From the NCBI GenBank assembly GCA_016490735.1, contig JAEMWC010000612.1:171001-235000 (forward strand): 64,000 nucleotides of DNA, written 5' to 3'. The DNA comes from Pachyseris speciosa (lineage: Eukaryota; Cnidaria; Anthozoa; Scleractinia; Pachyseridae). The notes below the pieces were generated by a model. That model was not told where the DNA came from, searched no databases, and saw only the letters and a list, made by a program, of their open reading frames with translations. Of this stretch, positions 19,152 to 29,918 are shown piece by piece. The translations under genes and the position numbers were made by a program. Numbering within the stretch: the first letter of the stretch is position 1; every line of letters starts with the position of its first letter.

Positions 19152-19295
19152 TTCAATTGGTGGGCAGCCATATATATAACAATTTATGTTCCACCGGGTG
19201 AAAGACATTTTTCAACCAGCATTATAGTTTTTTCTGTTTTTTGTTTTATGTCGGGGCCGACAAAAAATAATTATTTACCCCGTGCAACCCACTCC
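19152..19295 (-). promoter_or_regulatory. Bipartite promoter/leader module before the 19132 gene
   Basis: Minus strand: the distal box (19256-19295) reads GTTGCACGGGGTAAATAATT then ATTTTTTGTCGGC. About 77 bp on come TATATATGGCTGCCC and ACCAATTGAAGAAAAG (19152-19179). Box and leader match those at 18638-18718; only the spacer length differs. The palindrome AAATAATTATTT is inside the box. Confidence 0.6.
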
Positions 19296-19327
19296 CACTC
19301 GCGCATGTTAACTGCTATGCAATTTGT

Positions 19328-19800
19328 TTGAATCGACAACGTATTCCACCCTCCCTGTTGCCTTGCAGAGCTATTGTGTCTAGACTCTCGACTTTTGGTG
19401 AGACGATTCGACGACTAACACAGACGAATCGACAACGTATTTCACCCTCCCTGTTGCCTTGCAGCGGTATTGTGTCTAAGATTCTCGTGAATCGACTTCC
19501 GGTGAGACGATTCGACTGCCATACAGACGAATCGATCGATTCGATCGAATCGAGTCGAATCGACAACGTATTCCACCCTCCATGTTGCCTTGCAGCGGTA
19601 TTGATCATGAGTCTAAGACTCTCGAGAATCGACTTGCGGTGAAACGATTAGACTGCCAACACAGACGAATCGATCGAATCGAGTCGAATCGACAACGTAT
19701 TCCACCCTCCCCGTTGCCTTTCAACGGTATTCTGTCTAAGAATCTCGCGAATCGACTTCCGGTAAAACGATTCGTCTGTTAACATAGACGAATCGACTCG
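19328..19800. repeat. CGATTCG-rich ~130-bp tandem units, copy 2
   Basis: About four units begin GAATCGACAACGTATT near 19331, 19427, 19558 and 19688. Each continues CCACCCTCC-TGTTGCCTTGC, then GTCTAAGA-TCTCG-GAATCGACTT, then GAGACGATTCGACTGCC and GACGAATCGATCGAATCGAG. The block adjoins the second 17-bp array through a ~130-bp spacer conserved (inverted) at 59.57-59.70 kb. Confidence 0.85.
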
Positions 19801-22290
19801 ATTTGGGTATATTGGACAACCCTCAAATTTTAAGTAGGAATATAAGTGGACAGGTAGATAAGCTTTAGAAAGACCGCTCAACATGGATGAACACAATGCA
19901 TCAATTTTCAATCAGTCAATTCACACAGGGCTTTATGTTCCTGTGTGCCCACAGTTTCCCTGTGCCCACTGTTCCTCTGTGCCCAACGTTCCTCTGTGCC
20001 CAGTGTTCCTCTGTGCCCACTGCTCTTCTGTGCCCTATGTTCCTCGGTGCTTTCTGTTCCTCTGTGCCAAATGTTCCTCTCTGTGCCCACTGTTCCTTCA
20101 TGCCCACTGTTCCTCTGTGCCCACTGTTCCTCTGTGCCCACTGTTCCTTTGTGCCTACTGTTCCTCTGTGCCCATTGTTTGTCTGTACTTCCTGTTCCTC
20201 TGTGCCCAATTCCTGCGTGCACACTGTACCTCTGTGCCCACTGTTCCTCCGTGCCCACTGTCCCTCTGTGCCCACTGTTCTTATGTGCTAACTGTTCCTC
20301 TGTGCCCACAGTTCCTGCGTGCACATTCTACCTCTGTGCCTACCGTTCCTCTGTGCCCACTGTTCCTCTGTGCCCACTGTACCTCTGTGCCCGCTGTTCC
20401 TCTGTGCCCACTGTTCCTGTGCCCACTGTTCCTCTGTGCCCACTGTACCTATGTGCCCATTGTTCCTCTGTGCCCACTGTACCTCTGTGCCCACTGTACC
20501 TCTGTGCCCGCTGTTCCTCTGTGCCCACTGTTCCTCTGTGCCCACAGTTCCTGCGTGCACATTGTACCTCTGTGCCCACTGTTCCTCTGTGCCCACTGTA
20601 CCTCTGTGCCCACTGTTCCTCTGTGCCCACTGTACCTCTGTGCCCACTGTACCTCTGTGCCCGCTGTTCCTCTGTGCCCACTGTTCCTCTGTGCCCACTG
20701 TTCCTCTGTGCCCACTGAACCTCTGTGCCCACTGTATCTCTGTGCCCGTTGTTCCTCTGTGCCCACTGTTCCTCTGTGCCCACTGTACCTCTGTGCCCAC
20801 TGTCCCTCTGTGCCCACTTTTCTTCTGTGCTTACTGTTCCTCTGTGCCCACAGTTCCTACATGCACATTGTACCTCTGTGCCCACTGTTTCTCTGTGCCC
20901 ACTGTACCTCTGTGCCCACTGTTCCTCTGTGCCCACTGTACCTCTGTGCCCACTGTACCTCTGTGCCCGCTGTTCCTCTGTGCCCACTGTTCCTCTGTGC
21001 CCACTGTACCTCTGTGCCCACTGTTCCTCTGTGCCCACTGTACCTCTGTGCCCACTGTACCTCTGTGCCCGCTGTTCCTCTGTGCCCACTGTTCCTCTGT
21101 GCCCACTGTTCCTCTGTGCCCACTGTACCTCTGTGCCCACTGTACTTCTGTGCCCGCTGTTCCTCTGTGCCCACTGTTCCTCTGTGCCCACTGTACCTCT
21201 GTGCCCACTGTCCCTCTGTGCCCACTTTTCTTCTGTGCTTACTGTTCCTCTGTGCCCACAGTTCCTACATGCACATTGTACCTCTGTGCCCACTGTTCCT
21301 CTGTGCTCACTGTACCTCTGTGCCCACTGTTCCTCTGTGCCCACTGTACCTCTGTGCCCACTGTACCTCTGTGCCCGCTGTTCCTCTGTGCCCACTGTTC
21401 CTCTGTGCCCACTGTTCCTCTGTGCCCACTGTACCTCTGTGCCCACTGTTCCTCTGTGCCCACTTTACCTCTGTGCCCACTGTTCTTCTGTGCCCACGGT
21501 TCCTCTGTGCCCACTGTTCCTCTTTGCCCAGTGTTCCTCTGTGCCCACTGTTCCTGTGTGCCCACTGTTACTGTGTGCCCACTGTTCCTTTGCGCCCACT
21601 GTACCACTGTGCCCACTGTTCCTCTGTACCCACTGTTTGTATGTGCTTTCTGTTCCTCTGTGCCCACTGTCCTTCTGTGCCTACTTTTCTTCGTTTCTTA
21701 CTGTTCCTCTGTGCCCACCGTTCCTGCATGCACACTGTACCTCTGTGCCCACTGTTCCTCAGTGCCCATTATTTCTCTGCACCCACTTTACCTCTGTGCC
21801 CATTGTTCCTGTGCCCACTGTTCCTGTGCCCACTGTTCCTCTTTGCCCACTTTTCCTGTTCACCCACTGTACCTCTGTGCCCAGTGTTCCTCTGCGTCCA
21901 CTGTTCCTCTGTGCTTACCGTTCCTCTATGCTTACTGTACCTCTGTGCCCACTGTTCCTGTGTACCCACTGTACCTCTGTGCCCACTTTACCTCTGTGCC
22001 CACTGCTCCTCTGTGCCCACTGTACCTCCTGCCCACTGCACCTTTGTGCCCGCTATTCGACTGTGCCCACTGTATCTCAGTGCCCACTGTACCTCTGTGC
22101 CCACTGATCCTCTGTGCTTATTGTTCCTGTGTGCACACTGTATCTCAGTGCCCACTGTACCTCTGTGCCCACCATTCTTCTATGCCCACAGCACTTATAT
22201 ACTTACTGACGGCGGTTACTTTTAATATTTTACTCTTAGATAATGGTTAACAATTTCAGTTCCCGGTATATGAGAGACTAGCCGTACTTT
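19801..22290 (+). repeat. 17-bp minisatellite array, copy 2, with conserved flanks
   Basis: The array (about 19936-22195) has the unit CCTCTGTGCCCACTGTT, with a T/A alternation at the last base in many units and higher-order blocks (for example a block with CAGTTCCTACATGCACATTG repeated near 20850 and 21257). It is about 2.26 kb, three times longer than the other two copies. All frames on both strands are open for hundreds of codons purely because of the 17-bp period. The left flank (19801-19935) and right flank (22200-22285, ending GTTCCCGGTATATGAGAGAC) match the 58.7-59.7 kb copy in inverted orientation. Confidence 0.93.
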
Positions 22291-23620
22291 TATATAAATA
22301 GGAGTGATAGTCTATTGTTTTATTTCGCGTTCGTTGTTAACCGTTGAAATTGTCTGTTAATCGTTCTTTTATTGATCCATTGTTTCTCTTTTGCTAAGTT
22401 AACCGTGATATACCTAATGGCATACTTGTCTATCGGCTAATATGGTCGGTTTGCGAAACATGTGTTGGGGGGATTCGCGTTGAATTTCCCGCGGGATATG
22501 GTCTTAATAAAATTAAATGATGTACCGGCTAACACATAGGCCGTCACTTCCGTTTCACATTCATCAGTAATGCGTTTTTTAAGACACATGACCTCACGCT
22601 TTCCCCAGTAGATGATCGGACAAACAACAGTCGAATAGTGACAGCAGAAATCTCCAGTTTGCTAAGTGGGTTTTGGCGTATGCGACACGTAATTCAGTGA
22701 CATTTCATAAACTCAGGGATATATTGTTGGCTCGTTATATTTCATTGGAATGCTAACATGGCAACAACAGAGCTTTAACTGACGACAGGCCCATATGAGT
22801 GACTAACAACAGCTGCTTAGGACTTGCAACTCTTGCACTACACAGGAAATTTCAAAAAAGTCTCGTACACAATCTTGGGCAAACTGTTGAGAAAATTGAG
22901 CTTAGAAGCCTTAGTGTGTGCAAACAGTGATCAACTGAGTTTCAAAGCCCCCCCCCCCCAATTCAATGCTGTCTGCGCCTCCTAACCGTTTCCCTGACAA
23001 TGGTGGCTTACCAAATTCAACATTGAAAAGGGGGAGGGGGAAGGGAAGTTACTTTAGGGATATTGTTGACTCACACATATTGGAGAAGTTTTTTTGGGAC
23101 CCTAGGAGGCCTATTTTCTCAAGTAGTTTCGTCCAAGATCGTCGCTAGTGAATGCGATTTGTTCTCTCTTTGGTCATCGATCTCGGGCATTTTGAAACAA
23201 AAGCCAAGAAGCCAACTTTTATTTAACACGTATCGTAGCAGTACGAAGTAACATTAACTCTTTTGAAACCACACGACACTCTTAAAATTCATTTTCCAAA
23301 CTGACATGTTTCCAATGAAAGAACATGACCATCATCCATCGTCAGTTGCTAAATGAATGCAGAACGAATATGGAAATATTAAAATAGGGATGCATAGTGT
23401 GATAAACTGAAGTAAATAATATTTTTACCGTGAAAAAGAAAGGGGTTGTGAGGAGAGAAAAATATACAACAACAAAAATGTGAACATAAACACACTAGTA
23501 TGACAAAGATAAATTAACATGTGCTGTTCCCAGAGGATATGCATGGCATCATTGAAGCCGAGTCAAGAACATGACTTGAAACAGTTCTCAGAGGAGAGAT
23601 TCTGTAGATACTCCAAATCT
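22291..23620. other. Intergenic, no supported gene
   Basis: Only short ORFs. A C-run at 22949-22959 and a G/A-rich stretch near 23030 are noted. Nothing recurs elsewhere in the window. Confidence 0.5.
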
Positions 23621-23624
23621 GTGT

Positions 23625-24640
23625 CAGCCAGTCATGATCAGTGCAAAGGAAGTTCCGTTCAATTTTTTTCTGCTTTCTCTAACTGCGGTCCTTATTGCGT
23701 GTCCTCTCTCGCTTCATTTTAAAATAGCTTATTCCAGGTTCTCAGATATTTGGGGCGAGCGAAGAACGAGGGAAGAAAATCGCGTGGGGACTGGGGGGGC
23801 TACATTTTCTTCGCTCGTTCTCTCGCGCTCGCTGTTAAAAATGCCTTTCGTACCTTCTGAAATCACCGTTTCATCTCCGTCTTCTCCGGCGCTGTTACTA
23901 TAATGGTATATCTTGCAATCTTTTAATTCTCCACCTTGTATTTGTTGTTTGAACCTCCCTTGTTATTATAAATTTGTTGCGTTGACAAAATTTATTTGCC
24001 TCATGGAGGCATTCTCGGTGCCACATCCGTGACCAAATTTACCCTACTCGGGCCATCTTCTGATGATCAGACAACACCAAGAATGTCGCTAGGGGAACAG
24101 GTGCAGCTGCAGGTGACACAATTTGAACAATTACGTGTCAGCGAAAATGTTTACTGGTCTAAAACTTTATTTCATCTCAAATTCTCAGAGTTACTAAGGA
24201 AGCTAATAACGGAGAGAACTAAAAAAAAGGCATCCAAAAAAGGCATCCAAAAAGCTGCACAATTTTTCATCCATGCAAGGCCATCAATGACGAAGAAACT
24301 GTTTCATTATTCAGACAAATACAAAAACTCATTTAACGTAAATTCAGTATTTTGTTAAAAGTTCATTTATTGATTATTTTTAAGAGCTGGAAGCATTATG
24401 AGATCGATATGCTACTAAGCTGTTCTGTTTGTGGTAAATTTCAAGCTGTTATGTGGAGACCTTGTCAGTAACCTATTCAATAAAATCGAAAGAAAAAGAT
24501 AATTTAAGAATGGCATACACTCGAAACCTACAAAACGAGTGTCTGAAGTCTTGCTTGCCTCGCGTGTTTCTTTCTTTCTTGCTTTAATGTTTCGTGCACC
24601 TTCCTGTTTTTTTTTTTTTTTGGCATATTTCTTCCCGTCT
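23625..24640. repeat. ~1.65-kb repeat family, partial copy A
   Basis: Matches segments of the tandem copies at 30.1-32.8 kb. Shared words: GAAGTTCCGTTCAATTTTTT, TCTGAAATCACCGTTTCATC, CACCTTGTATTTGTTGT, GCCACATCCGTGACCAAATT, CAGGTGACACAATTTGAA, CACAATTTTTCATCCATGCA, GCATATTTCTTCCCGTCTT. No coding capacity is retained across copies. Confidence 0.75.
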
Positions 24641-26503
24641 TCACCAGTAGATGTTCTTCTTCCTCTAGTCTAGTGGCTTAACGCAAAATTTGAGACGGAT
24701 CGTGACATAGCGGACAAAAGTACCAAACTTTCCATGTAGTTTCCTTGGGATATGAGTATTAAATCTGGGATGGGTGCCCAAGATAGAAACTTCTCGTTAA
24801 GGTATAAACTGGGAAATACTTTTCATCCTCGCACTGCTGTGCTTGGTAACCAGGCTTTTGTCTCAAAATAGTATTTTTGACAGTTTTGAAGTGTAAAATG
24901 GCTCAAAATTAATGCAAGGATTTCCCTGAATGATAATTGCTTATTTTCCTTTCATAAAATGTTTCAAAATTGCTTGGTTACCAAGCAATTGTTATTTTTT
25001 TATATATAATATAAGCCCTTTAGAAACTTTGTTAGGCAATTAAAATATTATATAATGAACATTAAGATTTCTGTGAAGATTTGATTTCGAAGGTCATCCA
25101 AATTATGCCCATTAATGTATAAGTGCATATTACATAAATGCGGGTGGTTACCAAGCTACACTTTTGAGGGGTTGTTTGCAGCACAGGCCAACCAAGCTTG
25201 TCAGTTGTGCACTGAATCAAATGGTACGATCTGTATTTCATCATAATAACAAATATATGTTATTGTGAGTAGCTAGACATGGGACAGGTACCTTATTACA
25301 TAAAGTTTTCGTGACTGACACGTTAATTTCGCGAATGTTGCGATTTTAAAAGATTTGCAAAATTAAAGTGACGCGAAAAATAAGAATTGCGAACATAACA
25401 TGACGCGAAAATAACTGAGGTGACTCACATTATGTCAATAATTAAGAAAGAACGAGTTTGTTAGCAATGAAACCTTCAGAAAATCATATTTTTAACTATT
25501 CTGAGGCAACGTCTTGATCCTCCTCATCAGTATTATTTTCTTTTGAACAGTCCTCAAACCATCCATATGCTGGCTTCTTGTCGTGCTGTTCCACTGGCTG
25601 CTTGAACCTCTCAGTGGCTTTTACGGTTGTTAATAAAATGAAGTAGTTTTATTTGATTCAAGGACAAGTTATAAATTAAGTCTTACTCAAAATGCGAAAT
25701 TAAAGTGATTTAAAATTGGAAAATTTCCGCATAATTTCGAAATTTAAGTGTCGCGAAATAAGCGACTAATGAAATCGCGAAATATCCACGTCGCAAAAAT
25801 TTCATGTAATATTTAAGGTAAGTCGTAGAATTTCTCTGTAGTTCCATACACAGCTGTCCCATTTCAACTGCCAGAAACTGCCAGAAACTTGGTACGTTAG
25901 AAATTTCTCATAGCAGTTAATTTACAAGTAATCGGACGAACATTCCAAAAACTGATATTTGAAACGGTGTAAAAATTGGGTAAACAGAATCCAGTGTGTA
26001 GCGGAGGAAAAAGGACAAAAACACGAGACGGAATTATATAACAACTGAAGAGAAAACGGCTACAGATGCGGGGAGAGGGGGTATATTTTCAGTACTAAAT
26101 GCTAACAGTAATTTGCTCTGAAAAAAAATATAATTTAGTGAGCTCACTTCAAGTATGTGTTAAAACGGCATAGACTGATAGTATATAATCAAGCAAAGTA
26201 TAAACTATTTCATACTGATAGGATAAAATCAATCAATCAATCAAATTCAAAATCAATCAGTCAGCTCAGAAGGTCTGTCATTTCCGTGAGGGGCACAGTG
26301 ACCAGACCCGGTAAGACGTTTTTCAGCAAAATGGTGAGTGAGAGAAAAGAGTTAAGCACGCAAAGGAAAAACAGTTGCAAATGAAATAAACTGCGCAATT
26401 TTAGCGAAGTTAAGGGTAAAAACTCACTATCCATACGCTTTCAATTTCTGAGCCATATTGCAGCTGTATTCTTGACGATTACTTTGACAGCGGTCTTAGT
26501 TTA
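24641..26503. other. AT-rich intergenic
   Basis: No gene recognised. Between 25310 and 25810 there are recurrent GCGAAAT/GCGAAAAT words (about ten), which may be a degraded repeat. Confidence 0.45.
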
Positions 26504-26890
26504 GGCCCTGTCTACAAGCAGGTAGGGTAACCCTAGCAGGAGGGTTACCCTAGCGCTCCCATATTTCTTTTTTTTTTTTTTTTTTTTTTCCAACGTGTTT
26601 ACAAGGCAGCTAAACAGAAAACATTTCAAGTCAGTGCACGGTAGGTAAGCGTCCTTCCCTCGAATAACTTCTTCCACCAATGATCTGTACGGCTAAGTTT
26701 TCTTCGTAATCTTCTTCGTCGAATCACTCTCCCGTTTCACATGTTGCATTCAAGTCATTCCCACGAGTGAGGTATTGTTCAGTATTGTAACTTGTTGTCG
26801 TAGTCTAGAAATAATGACACTCGAAAGGAGCAATAACAGGCAGCACGAAAGGGGAATTGAAGCACTTAGCAGAACTCTTCTCTTGTTGAC

Positions 26891-27396
26891 CATTTTGTTT
26901 GCGATTCAGTTGTCCTGCGTGCCAGGGTAATCCCACCTGTGAAATTTTGCTTGCAAACCCGGGCTGTCTTCATTTGACCCTCCTGCTAGTTCAGTCCAGT
27001 TCTTCAGTTCTTTATTTTATGCGAGACTATTCACGTTTTTCTAGTGAGAGATTAAATGCTGATCTTTCTAATGTGGACTGGAATGTTCTTTTTGCAAACG
27101 AATCGAGTGACGTGAACAATGTATTCTCTTCCTTCTACAAGAAATTTAACAAACTGGTGAACAAGCATGCACCAATGAAAACAATTTCTAATCGTAAAGC
27201 AAAACATCTCTCAAAACCATGGATCACTAAAGGTTTGCGAAAATCCATTAGAGTTAAAAATAAGCTTTATGTGTCCGGTGACAGGTCCGGTGATCAGCAT
27301 TTTGTTTGCGATTCAGTTGTCCTGGGTGCCAGGGTAACCCCACCTGTGAAATTTTGCTTGCAAACCCGGGCTATCTTCATTTGACCCTCCTACTAG
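26891..27396. repeat. 99-bp direct repeats flanking a LINE fragment
   Basis: Copies at 26891-26989 and 27298-27396 begin CATTTTGTTTGCGATTCAGT and end GACCCTCCT-CTAG, differing at about four or five positions. Exactly between them sits the LINE-derived sequence. This looks like a very long target-site duplication or a recombination product. Confidence 0.88.
26990..27297 (+). pseudogene. LINE ORF fragment (endonuclease-RT linker)
   Basis: An open frame encodes RDYSRFSSERLNADLSNVDW, SSFYKKFNKLVNKHAPMK and SNRKAKHLSKPWITKGLRKS. It aligns with the LINE at about 47.33-47.60 kb (RDYSRFSVDRFNNEFSEIDW; NRKAKQLSKPWITNGIR). Only the linker between endonuclease and RT is present. Confidence 0.88.
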
Positions 27397-27445
27397 GATA
27401 ACCCCAGCACTAGGGTTACCCTCCCTGCTTGTAAACAGGGCCTTA

Positions 27446-28571
27446 ACCAACGTAACGTTCACGGAAAGCGGTAGAAAACATTTTACCAGTTGCAGATTTA
27501 TGTCACGTGCTAGCTAAACAGAGTGATCATGTTTCATTAGATCATGTTTCGCACCGCACCATTCGACGGACTTCGACATTTCAAAGCAACGTTTCAGTGT
27601 CTTTGCCTGCGTGGAGTAAAACATTGTTTACCTTTTTGGTACGATGTTAACGGCGCTTGCTCTAAGCAAAACAAACAAGTAGCTTTGGAGCACCGTACTT
27701 TTCACATCGTGCAAAGCCAGCTGTAAGCTGAAAAGCATATTTGCATATTCCATGTTTACCTGGCGCAGTCACGGTTGTGAGAAAACTCGAAAGTACAGTG
27801 TATTTGGTAGCTAAAAAAAATTAACTGCAAAGAAAAGCGAGCAAAATTCAAAACAAGTCTTTCTCGAGATGAAGACGGCTACTGGTCGCCGTAGTGTAAG
27901 GAACGCAAAAAACATGCCTACCCGACCGTTCCGACTTCCCCCGATAAAGTCTCGACCCCTGCCGACTATTCGCCCCCGCAAAATAATGTTGGAGTCCTTA
28001 CAGTATTATCGTGCACAGGAACACCAAGCGCAAGGAACACAAGGAAACCAACACGAAATTAGGTGTGCGTTCTCTTTTCTCGAACTCAATAACTATTGTT
28101 CCTTTTGAATATTTGAAATTCTGTAGATTAAAAGGGTTATTTGCTATTTTCTTGACATTAATAGTAAAATTCTATCTTTTTTTATTTACACCACAGGTAC
28201 CCATCATAGCTATTACGTGAGATATTTGATTGCTTAATAAAATGAGAACGATAGGCGTTTGGATTGGGCACCCATCCTAGAATTGATTAACTAGTGCTAA
28301 GCTACATGTGCACAAATTTTGGCACTTTTGTCCAGTCTGTCACGATCATTCCGCTAAGCCACCAGACTACTCGCTTGCTCGATTCCTCCTACCTATCTCG
28401 CTTCGTCGCTCGCTGTGTATACATTTATTATATAATAACCAAATCAATGCCCGTGCTCTGATTGGTCAATCAGCTATGGTTTATTGTGCCAATAAACTCA
28501 TGGAAATTTCGCACTTCTTCTGAATTTTTATATAAACGTAATATACCACAAGTCTCTATGATTTATGTACT
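27446..28571. other. Intergenic with one possible short exon
   Basis: A 79-codon ORF at 27869-28108 (+) begins MKTATGRRSVRN and is Arg/Pro-rich up to SLQYYRAQEHQAQ. A GT follows TTAG near 28062, so it could be a first exon, but nothing supports expression. Nothing else was recognised. Confidence 0.3.
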
Positions 28572-28673
28572 GTTTAATAAACTAGCGGGAGTGTTTTATT
28601 GGGTTATAAAACCACGAGACAAAGCCGAGTGGTTTTATAACGCGATAAAACACTATCCGCAAGTTTATTGAAC
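28572..28673. repeat. Long imperfect palindrome (~45-bp arms)
   Basis: The left arm GTTTAATAAACTAGCGG...TGTTTTAT-GGTTATAAAACCAC is mirrored by GTGGTTTTATAAC-ATAAAACA...CCGCAAGTTTATTGAAC, with a spacer of about 10 bp. It is a candidate foldback element or MITE core. Confidence 0.8.
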
Positions 28674-28907
28674 GGCTTCAAAAGCGAAAATCTCTAGGGA
28701 ATATGCGAACTTGTTTGTTTAGCTTACTTGTGCGATAATTTTTGGTTTAGCGTACTAGTGTGATAATTTTAATTTCGTGTTGCACAAAAGAATTTGAAGA
28801 AGCAAGCACGCATTACGTGGAGTCGCCCTGGGAATTATTGTGAGAATTATCATTGTGTGGTTTTCGGACTGTATGACCAATTAATGGCACACCAAAAACC
28901 GGGTTTA

Positions 28908-29036
28908 CCTCGGTGTAAGAACCTGTGAAGTTTTTCTTTGTTTTATCGCTATTATTTTCCTAGGCAGTATTGTTTGGGCTTCTTTGTTGTCTTTGTTTTA
29001 CGTCACTCGTAAGAGTCACAGGTTCTTACACCGAGG
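28908..29036. repeat. Perfect 20-bp inverted repeat pair
   Basis: CCTCGGTGTAAGAACCTGTG at 28908-28927 and its exact reverse complement at 29017-29036, with an 89-bp spacer. It lies immediately upstream of the recombinase-like fragment. Confidence 0.85.
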
Positions 29037-29053
29037 ATGAGCCCAAAAACCAC

Positions 29054-29389
29054 ATGGCTTCGAACCGAACGTTTCGTGAGCCAAAAAGCGCGGAGGAAGA
29101 AAGTGAAACATTGGAAAATGCTGTCCCAAAATCGACCCGTTCGGTAAATAAATGGGCGATGAAAATGTTTGGGGAGTGGCAGGCCGGAAGAACAAATAAG
29201 AAAGCCTGTGAGGAAGAAAGCAGATCTGCTGTGGAAAGTTCTCCAATTCAAGATTTGGAAACGAACATTTGCGACATGACGGCAGAGTATCTAGACTTTT
29301 GGCTGACGAAGAAGACACAGGAGAAACTTACCCTCCACGAACGCTTTAGTGTCAGCACCGAAATGGTTTACAAGATCTGTTTTCAATAA
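29054..29389 (+). pseudogene. ZMYM/KIAA1958-like (Crypton-derived) protein, N-terminal fragment
   Basis: The ORF from ATG 29054 contains SNRTFREPKSAEEESE, VNKWAMKMFGEWQAGR and CDMTAEYLDFWLTK, which resemble the N-terminal helical part of DUF3504/Crypton-derived proteins common in cnidarian genomes. The expected next motif (YPPRTL) is present in the neighbouring frame at about 29328-29345 and is followed by a TAG, so the gene is frameshifted and truncated. The recombinase catalytic domain is absent. The family name is from memory of the motif and is tentative. Confidence 0.45.
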
Positions 29390-29582
29390 CTGTACGTTCA
29401 ATAGTGTACAGAAATAGTTTATGTACTGTACTATATTACCTAATAAACTATTCGCAAATGTTAACTTTGGAATCACGAAATTGAATATTGCATCAAAATT
29501 GTTTTGTTTGTAGTTCCTGTTTATTCAGCTGGCCATTACACTATTTCACCTCTTTAAAGCTGTTTTATAAAACATCATTCTT

Positions 29583-29612
29583 ATTAGTATTCTTTATATA
29601 AAGAATACTAAT
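29583..29612. repeat. Perfect 30-bp palindrome
   Basis: ATTAGTATTCTTTAT followed directly by its reverse complement ATAAAGAATACTAAT, with no spacer. Confidence 0.9.
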
Positions 29613-29829
29613 GAGGACAAAATGTTTATATAGAGAATATCAATGAAGTAAAATACAATCAGCCCCGCTCCCCACTGGGACTGAAATCAAATGCCGCCCC
29701 CAGGCTTTTTAGTTTGACAGTGTTTTACCGGGGTTTAAAACAAGAGTATGTGATCAATTTTAATGGCTGTGATGGGTTGTTGAATACATGAATTATTAAT
29801 GAGTATTTGAAAGGCATGATAAAACGCTT

Positions 29830-29918
29830 GGGATGTTGGAAGAACAGTCGAAGAATTCGTAAATCACTGGCCTGCGGCTCCTGATTTACGAATTCTTCTT
29901 GTGTTCTTCAACACCCCG
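29830..29918. repeat. Imperfect palindrome (~35-bp arms)
   Basis: The left arm includes GGGATGTTGGAAGAACA and GAAGAATTCGTAAATCA; the right arm TGATTTACGAATTCTTC and TGTTCTTCAACACCCC. The spacer is about 15 bp. A short foldback element is likely. Confidence 0.85.

Larger units (their letters stand above)
26504..27442. mobile_element. Composite Harbinger-type MITE carrying a LINE fragment
   Basis: The left end GGCCCTGTCTACAAGCAGGT matches the reversed right end GGCCCTGTTTACAAGCAGGG with two mismatches, and the match extends through GGGTAACCCTAG. TTA flanks both ends (26501-26503 and 27443-27445). The interior has a T-run (26570-26589), a duplicated 99-bp segment and a LINE-derived insert. There is no transposase ORF. 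Confidence 0.88.

Noticed and set aside
19883..22250. Very long ORFs (up to 780 codons) of VPTVPLCPLFLCAHC repeats
   Set aside because: Produced by a 17-bp tandem repeat lacking stops in any frame on either strand; the array's DNA-level degeneracy ignores codon positions.
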